45,500 nucleotides of DNA from CALOBA01 sp942491465 (GCA_942491465.1 CALOBA010000053.1:1-45500); one strand, 5' to 3'; positions 1-7,838 are shown, numbered from the stretch's first letter. The notes: generated by a model not told the origin, from the sequence alone. Numbers and translations: made by a program.

Positions 1-459
1 TGCAGACCGAGCTGGCGGCGCTGGATGCCGCGCTGGATCGGCAGCGGGCCGCGCTCGGGCGGCACTGGCCGGACCCGCGCATGGCCGACGCGGTGCGCGA
101 GCGATCCGCCCCCTGGATGACCCCGCAATGGCGCGATGCCCGCGAGACGGTCTTCCTCGCCGCGCTGGACCTGCACCGTGCATACGGCCCAGGGCAAGGA
201 GGCGCGGCTGGTGATCATCGTGCTGGGCGGCAACCCTAGCAAGCCGGGTGCCAAGGCCTGGGCGGCGCAGACGCCGAACCTGCTGAATGTGGCCGTGAGC
301 CGAGCGAAAGAGCGCCTGTACGTGGTCGGAGACCGCACCGCCTGGGCAAGACAGCCGTACTTTCGCACCCTCGTGGAGCAGATCCCGGTGCGTGACGACG
401 CCGACCTGCCGATGTCGATCAGTGCCCTATCCGCAGCGGGTCGTCGTGCTCGCCGATGA
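1..459 (+). pseudogene. Superfamily-1 helicase C-terminal remnant with internal deletion
   Basis: Two reading frames together give the end of a UPF1/AAA_12-type superfamily-1 helicase. Frame 2 (from base 2 to about 175) reads helicase-like sequence ending ARETVFLAALDLHRA, the segment that normally lies well before the last helicase motifs. Frame 1 (from about 170 to 459) then gives TVHTAQGKEA and LLNVAVSRAKERLYVVGD, which match the final nucleotide-binding motifs of this family. The stretch that normally separates these segments is missing and the frame changes at the junction, so this looks like an out-of-frame internal deletion rather than a working gene. The 5' part lies outside the window. 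An ATG at 136 opens frame 1, but the first dozen residues it encodes are off-frame. The original function (DNA or RNA unwinding, perhaps in a defence or repair locus) is inferred from the motifs only. Confidence 0.7.
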
Positions 460-651
460 TCCTAGAAGAGCAGTTGACCGCTCGTGATCTGGGCAAGGAG
501 CGCGCCCGCCGGATCAGCCGCGAGATGCGGGCCGACTCGGTGGCGCCCTGGGGATCTCGCGGGCGGCCCTACCCCGCCGGAGGTCGCGCAGGCGCTCGGG
601 TGCCGGTTCACGAACCGGGCCAAGGCACGCTGCGGAGCGGCGCTCAGTCAA

Positions 652-740
652 GGTTCAGAAACAAGTGGTGCAGACGCAACCACGAAATGGCCAATCAAAA
701 GATTCAGCGAGCGGGCGTCTGCGCCACTTGTTTCTGAACC
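652..740. repeat. Long inverted repeat (26-bp arms, one mismatch)
   Basis: Arms at 652-677 and 715-740 are reverse complements apart from one base, separated by a 37-base AT-richer loop. The repeat begins about 190 bases after the helicase remnant and ends six bases before the ycaO stop codon on the other strand. There is no T-run, so it is not a classical intrinsic terminator. It could stop transcription from both sides, or be a small non-autonomous mobile or dispersed repeat. Bases 460-745 otherwise show no convincing gene. Confidence 0.75.
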
Positions 741-745
741 GATCC

Positions 746-2581
746 TCAGGAGAACGGCGACTCCGGGCGGTATTCGCGCATCGCGGGGTAGACGCGATGG
801 GATACGCGCAGCAGGGCCTCGGTCAGGCAGTCGTCGTTGATCGCGCAGGCATCGCAGCGCGGGCATGCCGGCAGGCGAACATGCCGGAACACCAGAGCTG
901 GGTCGGCCAAGTCCCGGCAGACCTGGTCGACGGTCTCCTGCGGCAGCCCCAACCCACGTAGTTGGCCGCAGGCATCGGTGGCGGAGATGTCTTTTGCCCG
1001 CAGCTTCAGGTAGTGATCAATGCCGCGGTAATAGGGATTGTCGTCGCTTCGGCTGGCCAGGAACTCGCTGAAGGCGCTCGACGCATCGGCGAATCGGCCG
1101 ACGCGATAGTAGAGCTGCGTGCGCAGGAAGGAGACCGGGATCTGCGACCAGACCGAGCCGTCCTTCAGCTTCAGGCTCAGCAGATCGGTGACCGGCAGTT
1201 GCTGCGGCAGCGACTTGAGCGCCGTTGCAACATGGAGCAACTCCTCGGGCGCCAGCTGATCGATGCGGCAGATCGGCTCCTCCACCTGGTCCCAAGCGAT
1301 CATCTCGAAGGTCGAGTGGCGGCGGATGGCCGGGGCATTCTTGCGGCCCATGACCGAGACCTCGGGCACATAGATAAACACGGACGGAAAGCCGAGATAA
1401 CCGACGGGGCGAACATAGACCGCCCGACCGAGGCCATGGAACAGATCGATCAGCCGGGAGACCTCTTCGGCATAGGACGTTCGGGTGCGAAAAGCCTGCG
1501 GATCGAAGGCATAGCTCGGCGTCTCGCCGAACAGGCTGATCGGGAACAGGCCGGTGTTGTCCCTGGTGAATTGGGCGAAGATCGCCTGACGCATATTCAG
1601 CGCCGTCTCTTCTTCCGTTCGAAAGCACTCCAGCTCTTCGGTCGGCACCTGGAGCATGCAGGCATCGAAGGTCGCCTCATCCGGGATGCCCTGCATGATC
1701 TCCGTCAGGCAGCGGCTCAGGGCGACTTGCAGCGAGGTGTCGCAGCCGACGTTCAATCGATAGGTGTTGTTGCTGCGATTGCGGATGATCATGCCGATGA
1801 CCGGGATGCCGGTCCCGGCGGAGAAGTCCTTGACCACCACCTGATACTTGCCGCTGGCCTCCAGTGTGCGCATCAGTGCGTATTCCTGCTCGAATTGACG
1901 TAGATACGCATCCGGCACATCGGGGGGCGTCATGCGCCCGTAAAACACCCGGGCCGCGCCCCAGCGCTCCATCAGCTCGCAGATCGCCTGATAGGTGGCC
2001 TCGTGCACGGAGTTGCCGGCGGCCATGCCGTTGGAGCCCACGGCCATCAGCAGCAGATTCAGCGGAAGATGGACCTGCTCCCGTGTCTGCGAGCAGAAGA
2101 ACGGGACACCGACGGTGCCATCCGCGTTGTGTGCCTCGAGCCGTTGAAAATAGGCATCGATGAAGTCGTCTCGGTGCTCACCGGTCCAGCGGATCAGGTC
2201 GGACAGGATGGGCTCGGGCAAACGCAGAAACGCGTCCTTCGACAACAGGGCCTCGTCCGGTGCGTAATGGAAATCGAACCGCTCATGCAGCGTCGCGAGC
2301 ATGGTGCGGGAGTAGCTTGCATAGAGTCCGTTCTGCAGGCGCTCGATAAACTCGGCATAGGCGCTGGCCCTGGCGTAGGCTGCGGTCCTGCCCTTGCCGT
2401 GGGCCTTGAAGCCGCCCTTGGACGGGTCGAGCTGCACCGAAACGGAGAAGATCTCGGGGAACGGATTGGTATGCCCGGTCTCGGTCGGCAGCAGGTCATG
2501 GCGATCGAGGATGCCTTGGATACGCGCCACGGTGTCTTCAGCGGCGCACTCTTTATAGGGACGATCCAGCGCGGCAAACAT
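746..2581 (-). CDS. YcaO-domain ATP-dependent enzyme
   Basis: This 611-residue protein resembles the full-length YcaO of E. coli rather than a short azoline synthetase. The ATP-binding signature of the family is visible: the pair E77/E80 in AYAEFIER, and N190, E194, Q198, E202 and R206 in NSVHEATYQAICELMER, at the spacing known for YcaO. YcaO enzymes use ATP to activate a backbone amide in a peptide (giving azolines, thioamides or amidines); E. coli YcaO instead is linked to RimO-dependent methylthiolation of ribosomal protein S12. The C-terminus carries a four-cysteine cluster, C573, C576, C579 and C585 (CPRCDACAINDDC), which could hold zinc or an Fe-S cluster, and it lacks the PxPxP tail of azoline synthetases. 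It lies downstream of two small Pro/Gln-rich ORFs on the same strand, with an intrinsic terminator between. The substrate is unknown. Confidence 0.88.
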   Translation of the reverse strand: MFAALDRPYKECAAEDTVARIQGILDRHDLLPTETGHTNPFPEIFSVSVQLDPSKGGFKAHGKGRTAAYARASAYAEFIERLQNGLYASYSRTMLATLHERFDFHYAPDEALLSKDAFLRLPEPILSDLIRWTGEHRDDFIDAYFQRLEAHNADGTVGVPFFCSQTREQVHLPLNLLLMAVGSNGMAAGNSVHEATYQAICELMERWGAARVFYGRMTPPDVPDAYLRQFEQEYALMRTLEASGKYQVVVKDFSAGTGIPVIGMIIRNRSNNTYRLNVGCDTSLQVALSRCLTEIMQGIPDEATFDACMLQVPTEELECFRTEEETALNMRQAIFAQFTRDNTGLFPISLFGETPSYAFDPQAFRTRTSYAEEVSRLIDLFHGLGRAVYVRPVGYLGFPSVFIYVPEVSVMGRKNAPAIRRHSTFEMIAWDQVEEPICRIDQLAPEELLHVATALKSLPQQLPVTDLLSLKLKDGSVWSQIPVSFLRTQLYYRVGRFADASSAFSEFLASRSDDNPYYRGIDHYLKLRAKDISATDACGQLRGLGLPQETVDQVCRDLADPALVFRHVRLPACPRCDACAINDDCLTEALLRVSHRVYPAMREYRPESPFS

Positions 2582-2605
2582 GATTTGAATAGCGGTCGAA
2601 TGATC

Positions 2606-2643
2606 AAGAAAACGGCGCCTGCCGGGCTCGGCCGACAGGCGCC
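2606..2643 (-). terminator. Intrinsic terminator between the Q/P-rich gene and ycaO
   Basis: On the minus strand an 8-bp GC stem, GGCGCCTG paired with CAGGCGCC (2636-2643 with 2614-2621), encloses a 14-base loop and is followed by GTTTTCTT. It sits 49 bases after the stop of the upstream small ORF and 25 bases before the ycaO start. It would make ycaO expression partial read-through of the upstream transcript, or separate the two units. Confidence 0.65.
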
Positions 2644-2691
2644 TGTTGGTGCAACGGGGCTTGTGCCCCTACCCGTTCAGTCGGTCGCCGG

Positions 2692-3099
2692 TCACACCAG
2701 CGGCCGCCCGAGATCGCCGGGCCCGTAGTAGAGCTGCTGGCGCTGCTGGAACGGCAGTTGCTGGGGCTGGAGCTGCTGCACCTGCTGCACCTGCTGCTGA
2801 ACCTGTTGCGGCACCTGCTGCTGAACCTGTTGCGGGATTGGCGGTGACATCATCGCCGGCGATGCGGCCTGCGCCTGCGGCTGCGCATCCATCGTCGACA
2901 CGCGTGAGACCGGCATCAGGCCACCCTGTTGAACCGCTTGCGGAATCGACTGCTGCTGGACTCCCGCCGCGTAGAGTTGCTGCGGATCAATCAACTGCCA
3001 ATTGACTGCCTGGGGCTGGGCCTGGGGCTGGTACTGGTACTGGGGCTGGTACTGGGGTTGTGGCTGCATCTGCGGAGCGGGGTTCGGGTAGAATTGCAT
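2692..3099 (-). CDS. Gln/Pro-rich low-complexity protein, N-terminal YPNP motif
   Basis: This 135-residue protein has no recognised domain. The start at 3099 is preferred because GGAGG lies five bases ahead of it; an earlier possible start at 3126 overlaps the stop of the upstream gene. It begins MQFYPNPAP, continues with PQ/YQ repeats, has a short less-biased middle (around VNWQLIDPQQLYAAG), then a Gln/Val/Pro tract, and ends LYYGPGDLGRPLV. It has no cysteine, no signal peptide and no membrane segment. The repeat tract includes a perfect 24-bp tandem duplication at 2788-2835. The upstream gene's protein starts MSMYPNPLP, so the two share a short N-terminal motif. It may be a structural or scaffold protein, or a peptide recognised by the neighbouring YcaO enzyme; neither is shown. 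Confidence 0.7.
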   Translation of the reverse strand: MQFYPNPAPQMQPQPQYQPQYQYQPQAQPQAVNWQLIDPQQLYAAGVQQQSIPQAVQQGGLMPVSRVSTMDAQPQAQAASPAMMSPPIPQQVQQQVPQQVQQQVQQVQQLQPQQLPFQQRQQLYYGPGDLGRPLV

Positions 3100-3122
3100 C
3101 TGTCGCCTCCGGGTGTTTACGC

Positions 3123-3446
3123 TCAAACGCCTACTTGAGAATCTGCGGACCCATCTTTACCCTCTCGGGCCGCTTGAGAGAGCTTCTCCAACTGCGAATC
3201 GACACCGGCAAGCTGCTCTTGGAGCAGCGTGCGATAGGCATCAAGTGCCTGAATACTCTGCATCAGCTGCTGCTTCTGCATGGTCAGGAAGGCCTTGTCG
3301 ACCTCCCGCTGCACCTCGGCGCTGGGGGCCATGCCGACGGCGGGGCCGCCCATCGGCATCTGCGCCATCTGCGGCATCTGCGGGGCCATCCCGATACCGG
3401 GGACGGGCCCCGGCGGAAACGGCAGCGGATTCGGGTACATGGACAT
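3123..3446 (-). CDS. Pro/Gly/Met-rich small protein with C-terminal coiled coil
   Basis: This 107-residue protein is not in a family I recognise. The start at 3446 has GGAG seven bases upstream. Residues 1-40 are rich in Pro, Gly and Met (MSMYPNPLPFPPGP and several PQM/AQM units). Residues from about 43 to 92 form a predicted amphipathic helix or coiled coil (EVQREVDKAF, then QLMQSIQALDAYRTLLQEQL). It lacks cysteine, signal peptide and membrane segments. It is the first gene of the minus-strand unit; the Gln-rich gene follows after 23 bases, and ycaO after a terminator. The N-terminal MYPNPLP resembles the FYPNPAP of the next protein, suggesting the two are handled by a common partner. Confidence 0.7.
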   Translation of the reverse strand: MSMYPNPLPFPPGPVPGIGMAPQMPQMAQMPMGGPAVGMAPSAEVQREVDKAFLTMQKQQLMQSIQALDAYRTLLQEQLAGVDSQLEKLSQAAREGKDGSADSQVGV

Positions 3447-3623
3447 GGTGTGCTCCGCGATGGATTGCCGCGCTGTGGAAGGCAGCGCAGCAGCGATAAC
3501 TGCGTGGGCGGAACCGGTCCGAATGTGATTGAGGGGATGGACCGCCCGTGGCTCCTGCGTGTGCGACCCGGGCGTGCGAAGCGGAATCGCTCGCGACGCC
3601 ATTTCTTATCATTATGGCTTTGG

Positions 3624-3652
3624 AGTATAGCCAACCAACCTCAGACTTCCAG
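3624..3652 (-). promoter_or_regulatory. Candidate promoter for the small-protein/ycaO unit
   Basis: A good -10 box, TATACT (minus strand, 3629-3624), stands 17 bases from a weak -35-like CTGGAA (3652-3647). It would give a leader of roughly 170 bases before the start at 3446. Only the -10 is convincing. Confidence 0.4.
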
Positions 3653-4165
3653 CTTCAAGCCCCCCCAAGACGAGCGCATACCGACGGATAGGCGATCCAA
3701 TCCGCCCTGAGCGTTCAGGTTGGCGCGGGACAGGACGTAGCCTGTCGAAATCCGTTGATCCAGCCGACCATGCTCCGCCTGAAATTTGGCTTCTCGCCTA
3801 CGGGGCGATTGCCGGAAGAAGCACTCACTGGTAGACCGCTTGCCTGCGGCAGGCCGGCTGAGGCTCGGTGTCCGGGCAGCCTTTTCGGCGCGTCGGGGAC
3901 GATCTCTACTTTTTGCGCTGGCACCCAAGCGGAGCAGGATAGGCGCAGCGCAGAGGCGCGATGGGCGCGAGCGCGCAGCGATAGCGGTGCCGCCCGGGCG
4001 ACGGCCAATCTGTGAACAAGCACAACGGCCCCGGCCCGCTTGATGATGCCGGCACCCCTTACGAGGTCAGTGCGGTAAAATCGGGGTTTTCCCATCCGTA
4101 TTGCCGGTTGCGAAGCTTGCTGTGGCGCCGCATGCTTGGCCCGCAACGAGCCCGGAGCCATTGAT
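3653..4165. other. Intergenic stretch with small hairpins, no convincing gene
   Basis: About 510 bases separate the divergent small-protein unit and the coiled-coil gene. Short perfect hairpins occur at 3729-3746 (GACAGG/CCTGTC) and near 3842-3854 (GCCTG/CAGGC). Open frames on both strands here have arginine-rich, domain-free translations and poor start contexts. The stretch may contain decayed repeats. Confidence 0.5.
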
Positions 4166-4522
4166 ATGAGCAGCAATACCCCCCTCGGTAACCCCGGAGC
4201 GTCGGCAGCCGATATCCAGGAGACCATCGTCAGGCTCTCCGACGACATCGGCAAGATGGCCGACCGCATCGGTCAGATGGCGGACCGCATTGGCGACATG
4301 GCCGATCGCATCCTGGAAACCCAGCGCATTCAGAGCGAGAACCTACGCCTGTTCCAGGAGAACAGCCTTGAGATGACGCGGGTGCTGAACGTCCATCTCG
4401 AGAGCAGCCAGGCCCTGATGACCAAGGTGATCGCTACGCGGCCCTTGAGCATCCGGAGTTTGCCGACGAAGCCCTCGCGCAGGCCAACTGCCCAACGACG
4501 CCAAACGCCTGCCGCCAGGTGA
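4166..4522 (+). CDS. Coiled-coil ORF, probably the N-terminal part of a frameshifted sensor kinase gene
   Basis: The start at 4166 follows a CGGAG. The protein (118 residues) has near-perfect seven-residue repeats, KMADRIGQMADRIGDMADRI, then a further helix (ETQRIQSENLRLFQEN), typical of a small coiled-coil family seen in proteobacteria. From about residue 88 onward the tail becomes Arg/Pro-rich and looks off-frame. In the next frame the same bases read DRYAALEHPEFADEALAQAN, which runs straight into the downstream kinase ORF. Adding one base near 4428 would join the two as ...ALMTKV-DRYAALEH.... The ORFs overlap by GTGA at 4519-4522. Either this is a separate small protein, or the window carries a one-base deletion (mutation or sequencing error) in a single gene of about 425 codons. 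Confidence 0.65.
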   Translation: MSSNTPLGNPGASAADIQETIVRLSDDIGKMADRIGQMADRIGDMADRILETQRIQSENLRLFQENSLEMTRVLNVHLESSQALMTKVIATRPLSIRSLPTKPSRRPTAQRRQTPAAR

Positions 4523-5442
4523 TCGAAGAGCACAAGCCCAGCGTGATCCAAATGATCGGTGGCGACCCTGGCGACGCAAGCGTGCCCGTTGGCGCGCACC
4601 GCCGGGGCGATTGGAAACTGCTGGCTCTGCCCTTGCGGTGCGGCGGCATCGTTGCCGGAAGCGTCAGCGTATTGACACCCGAGGCGGGTGGGTTCGGGCC
4701 AGCTGAGGTCAAGCTGTTGGAACACATGGTGCGTGTCCTGGGCGACGGCCTGAGCGCCGCACGTCAGCGCGCGGTCGCGCGCCACGGGATAGGCCAATTG
4801 CGCGAGGAGGAGATCCTGTGCGACGAGCGCAGACGCGTCGCGCAGACGCTGCACGATCACATCGGTCAATCGTTGCAGGCGATCCATCTCGGCCTCAGGC
4901 GGCTACAGGGCGAATCGTCGACGCCCTCGCGCAGCAGCCGCGAAGTGATCGAACAGCTTGTCGATGAGTCGGCGGCGGCGCTGGAGCAGGTGCGAGAGAT
5001 CAGCCATCGGCTGGCGCCGTTAAGCCTGCAGAGACGCGACTTCGTCGAGGCGGTTCGCAGTCATTGCGCCGATGCCGAGCACGCCTACGCGACGCCGGTG
5101 CGTTTCCACCATCGCGGTCGTTGTCAAGCGGTCGCTGAGCGCGTCTCCGAGCAGTGTTACATGGCATTTCGAGAGGCCCTCGGCAACGCGCTCAAGCACG
5201 CCGGAGCCGACCGCATCGATGTGCTGCTCAAGTTCCGCGACGATGCTGGAATGACCATCGCCGTGCTCGACAACGGCTGCGGCTTCGAGCTCTCGACGAC
5301 GACGCTTTGCAGCGACGGACTCGGTCTGCTATCGATTCAGGCGCGCGCGGCAAGCGTCGGCGCACGCGTGCGAGTCCGCAGCCGATCCGGTCGCGGCACC
5401 CTGGTGCGAATCGATACCTGGCCTAGCAGTTCGCCCGCCTGA
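4519..5442 (+). CDS. NarL-type sensor histidine kinase (HisKA_3)
   Basis: The protein has 307 residues from a GTG start. Residues 1-80 resemble the second half of a GAF domain (ALPLRCGGIVAGSVSV, then PAEVKLLEHMV). A HisKA_3 dimerisation/phosphoacceptor region follows, with ERRRVAQTLHDHIGQ (H112). The HATPase_c domain shows the N box with N223 in GNALKHA, D251 in DNGCGF and the glycine box near 267-273. No membrane segment is present, so it is a cytosolic sensor. The GAF domain is N-terminally short, and coding sequence in this frame continues upstream without a start to a stop at about 4372, supporting a frameshift from the preceding ORF. It autophosphorylates and passes the phosphate to the response regulator encoded immediately downstream with a one-base overlap. 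The signal is unknown. Confidence 0.85.
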   Translation: MIEEHKPSVIQMIGGDPGDASVPVGAHRRGDWKLLALPLRCGGIVAGSVSVLTPEAGGFGPAEVKLLEHMVRVLGDGLSAARQRAVARHGIGQLREEEILCDERRRVAQTLHDHIGQSLQAIHLGLRRLQGESSTPSRSSREVIEQLVDESAAALEQVREISHRLAPLSLQRRDFVEAVRSHCADAEHAYATPVRFHHRGRCQAVAERVSEQCYMAFREALGNALKHAGADRIDVLLKFRDDAGMTIAVLDNGCGFELSTTTLCSDGLGLLSIQARAASVGARVRVRSRSGRGTLVRIDTWPSSSPA

Positions 5443-6068
5443 TGTGCATTAGTGCCATCATCGCCGACGATCATGCGCTGCTGCGTCAGGGCTTGGCCGC
5501 CCTGCTGCGAGAGTCTTCGGATATCGAACTCCTGGGCGAGGCATCAGACGGGGAGGATGCCTGGCGCCTGATTACGCTGCACCATCCCCAGGTCGCGATC
5601 CTGGACCTCAGCATGCCGAAGGTCAGCGGCATCGATGTCGCTCTGCAAGTCCGCGCTGCGGCGATCGACACTGAGACGGTGCTGTTGACCATGTACAGCG
5701 AGCCGGCCACGGCGATCTACGCAGAGGCCGCCGGGATTGCCGGCTTTGTTGCCAAGACCAGCTCATTCGACGATCTGGTGCTGGCCGTGCGCACCGTCGC
5801 GGGTGGCGGCACCTTCGTCTCGCCGGCTGTGCGCAAGCGGCTGCGCACGATGCGCCAAGGCGGCGCGCCGCCAAGCGTCCCATCCCCGCGCGAACTGGAG
5901 GTCCTGCGCCTGATGGCCGCCGGCCACACGGCAAAGGAGATCGGCCGATTGCTCGGCATCAGCCCACGCACCGTCGATACCCATCGCTGGCGTGCGATGG
6001 ATAAGCTCCACCTCGACTCCACCGCCGAGCTGATCCGCTGGACCGTCGAGTCCGGACTGATGCGCTGA
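5442..6068 (+). CDS. NarL/FixJ-family response regulator
   Basis: The protein has 208 residues: a receiver domain (about 1-120) with acidic residues D9/D10, phosphoacceptor D55 in ILDLSMPK and the conserved lysine K105 in GFVAKTSS, then a LuxR-type helix-turn-helix (about 148-193) with PSPRELEVLRLMAAGHTAKEI. The start overlaps the kinase stop (TGATG), so the two are translationally coupled. It is expected to bind DNA when phosphorylated; targets are not evident, though the peptidoglycan hydrolase gene begins 220 bases downstream. Confidence 0.92.
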   Translation: MCISAIIADDHALLRQGLAALLRESSDIELLGEASDGEDAWRLITLHHPQVAILDLSMPKVSGIDVALQVRAAAIDTETVLLTMYSEPATAIYAEAAGIAGFVAKTSSFDDLVLAVRTVAGGGTFVSPAVRKRLRTMRQGGAPPSVPSPRELEVLRLMAAGHTAKEIGRLLGISPRTVDTHRWRAMDKLHLDSTAELIRWTVESGLMR

Positions 6069-6127
6069 GATCGCGCCCGCCGACGGGCGGTCGGCACAGT
6101 CCAGGCTGCCGCGATCGGGGAACACCC

Positions 6128-6147
6128 CGTCGGTGAAATCACCGACG
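6128..6147. other. Perfect 8-bp hairpin after the response regulator gene
   Basis: CGTCGGTG and CACCGACG flank a four-base AAAT loop. There is no T-run; it may be a transcription pause or stop, or an mRNA-stabilising hairpin. Confidence 0.4.
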
Positions 6148-6287
6148 CCGGCGTCCCGCATCGACGCGATGGCGCGCCCGCCCCCTAGCGCTATCCTGCG
6201 ACTGTCCGCTGAACAAGGCGCTGGCGCCGACCGGCTCGCGTCGGCGCGCACCATCGCCCACGCCCTCACGACCCCTGGAGAGAGACC

Positions 6288-7658
6288 ATGACAGTCAGGC
6301 GTACCTGGACGGGAAAAGACATCATCGATCACGCGATGCCCCATGTTGGAGAGCAGTACGTGCTCGGGGCAAGAGCGCCACTGACCAACCCCAACTGGCG
6401 CGGACCTTGGGACTGCGCCGAGCTGGCGAGCTGGTGCGCCTTTCAGGCCTACGGGGTCGTCTTCGGTTGCTACGGCAGCAGCCCTCGCAAGGCGGACGCC
6501 TACTCCGGCAAGTGGTACGAGGATGCTCGCGACGAGGGCACCCTGATCACATCGCGGGAGGCCATGGACATGCCCGGCGCCATTATCGGACGTCGGCCCA
6601 AACGCAGTGGAGGCAGACTGATCAGGATGGGGCACATCGCAATCTCGTTGGGCGGCGGCCGCACCGTCGAGGCGCGCGGCAAGCGCTACGGCGTCGTGAC
6701 CACCGAGCACGCCTCCGCCCGGCGCTGGGACTTCGGCGCGCTGATCCCGGGTGCGGCATATGATGGCGGCGTCGTCGTTCCGGGTGGCGGTGATCGCATC
6801 CTGAGGGTGGCATCGCCCTTCATGCGGGGCGAGGACGTGCGCGCGGTACAGGACAGGCTGCTGGCGATTGGGATCAATCCCGGCACGATCGACGGCATCT
6901 ATGGCGAGGACACCGAGACAGCGGTGCTCGCCTTCCAGACCCAAGAGGGCATCACCGTCGATGGCGAGGTCGGCGCCGATACCGCCGAGGCACTCGAGCT
7001 GGGCTGGCCGATCGGCTCCGGCGGCGGGACCGACGGCACGGGCACCGGCACGGGCACGGGCAGCAGCCCGCGCACGTACAGGGTCCAGCCCGGAGACACC
7101 CTGTCCAAGATCGCCAACAGGCTCGAGGTCGACCTGGATGCGCTGGTGGAGGCCAATCCGCAGATCGGCAACATTGATCTCATCCACGTCGGTGACCTGC
7201 TGACAATCCCCGGCGAGAGCAGCAGCTATCGGCCGGGAACCGGCGGCCCGGCGTTGGACCCGCGCACCCTCGAGGTCTTGGCCAAGACCATCTATGGCGA
7301 GGCCCGCAGCGAGCCGCTGGAGGGCCAGCATGCGATCGGTTACGTGGTCTTGAACCGCGTCGCGACACAGAGCTGGTACGGCCACGACGTGATCTCGGTC
7401 TGCTTGAAGAACTGGCAGTTCTCGGTCTGGAATAGGGGCACTCCGAGCCGGCGCATGCTCGACGGCATGTCGGCTGCCGACCCGCGCCTGCAGCCGCAGA
7501 TGCAGGCGGCGCGAGACGTACTGACAGGCACGGCCACCAACGCCATCGGCGGGGCCACGCACTACTACGCCGACTACATCCGCGCGCCGTCTTGGACCGA
7601 AGGCGCCACCCGCGTGACCAAGATCGGCCACCACATCTTCTTCAAGGACGTCGACTAA
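6288..7658 (+). CDS. Multidomain peptidoglycan hydrolase (NlpC/P60-like, PG-binding, LysM, SleB-like)
   Basis: The start has GGAGAGAG upstream. The 456-residue protein has four modules. Residues 1-155 form an NlpC/P60-like cysteine peptidase or amidase, with C43 in WDCAELASW and H116 in MGHIAIS. Residues 175-240 are a PG_binding_1 repeat (GEDVRAVQDRLLAIG). After a Gly/Thr linker (GTGTGTGTGS), residues 263-308 are LysM (YRVQPGDTLSKIANRL). Residues 325-456 match the SleB/Hydrolase_2 cell-wall hydrolase fold, with E338 in IYGEAR and a C-terminal THYYADYI. Having two catalytic domains flanking two wall-binding domains is unusual. No signal peptide is seen, so export would need a lysis, phage-like or specialised secretion route. 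It heads a same-strand set with a helical protein and a lipoprotein. Confidence 0.85.
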   Translation: MTVRRTWTGKDIIDHAMPHVGEQYVLGARAPLTNPNWRGPWDCAELASWCAFQAYGVVFGCYGSSPRKADAYSGKWYEDARDEGTLITSREAMDMPGAIIGRRPKRSGGRLIRMGHIAISLGGGRTVEARGKRYGVVTTEHASARRWDFGALIPGAAYDGGVVVPGGGDRILRVASPFMRGEDVRAVQDRLLAIGINPGTIDGIYGEDTETAVLAFQTQEGITVDGEVGADTAEALELGWPIGSGGGTDGTGTGTGTGSSPRTYRVQPGDTLSKIANRLEVDLDALVEANPQIGNIDLIHVGDLLTIPGESSSYRPGTGGPALDPRTLEVLAKTIYGEARSEPLEGQHAIGYVVLNRVATQSWYGHDVISVCLKNWQFSVWNRGTPSRRMLDGMSAADPRLQPQMQAARDVLTGTATNAIGGATHYYADYIRAPSWTEGATRVTKIGHHIFFKDVD

Positions 7659-7838
7659 GCCCCGCCTGCACCGATCCGCGTGCCGTCGAGGAATACACGC
7701 GGGTCGGTGATCGCCTAGAAAATCCGCACCATCGCTGGACGACCGATCCGGGCCGGGCTGGGCCGATCGCCGATCGGTCTGGCGCGCATGATCCCCGTCG
7801 GTATCGGCGACGGGACGATTCACCACTGGAGCCCTTGG

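Noticed and set aside
2740..3080. Repeated CTGCTG/GGCTGGTACTGG units resembling an array
   Set aside because: In-frame coding repeats of the Gln/Pro-rich protein; no spacers, so not CRISPR.
3641..4269. Overlapping minus-strand frames in the intergenic stretch
   Set aside because: Arg-rich translations without start signals, partly opposite the coiled-coil gene.
7021..7065. GGCACC-type short tandem repeat
   Set aside because: It encodes the Gly/Thr linker of the peptidoglycan hydrolase, not a regulatory repeat or CRISPR.
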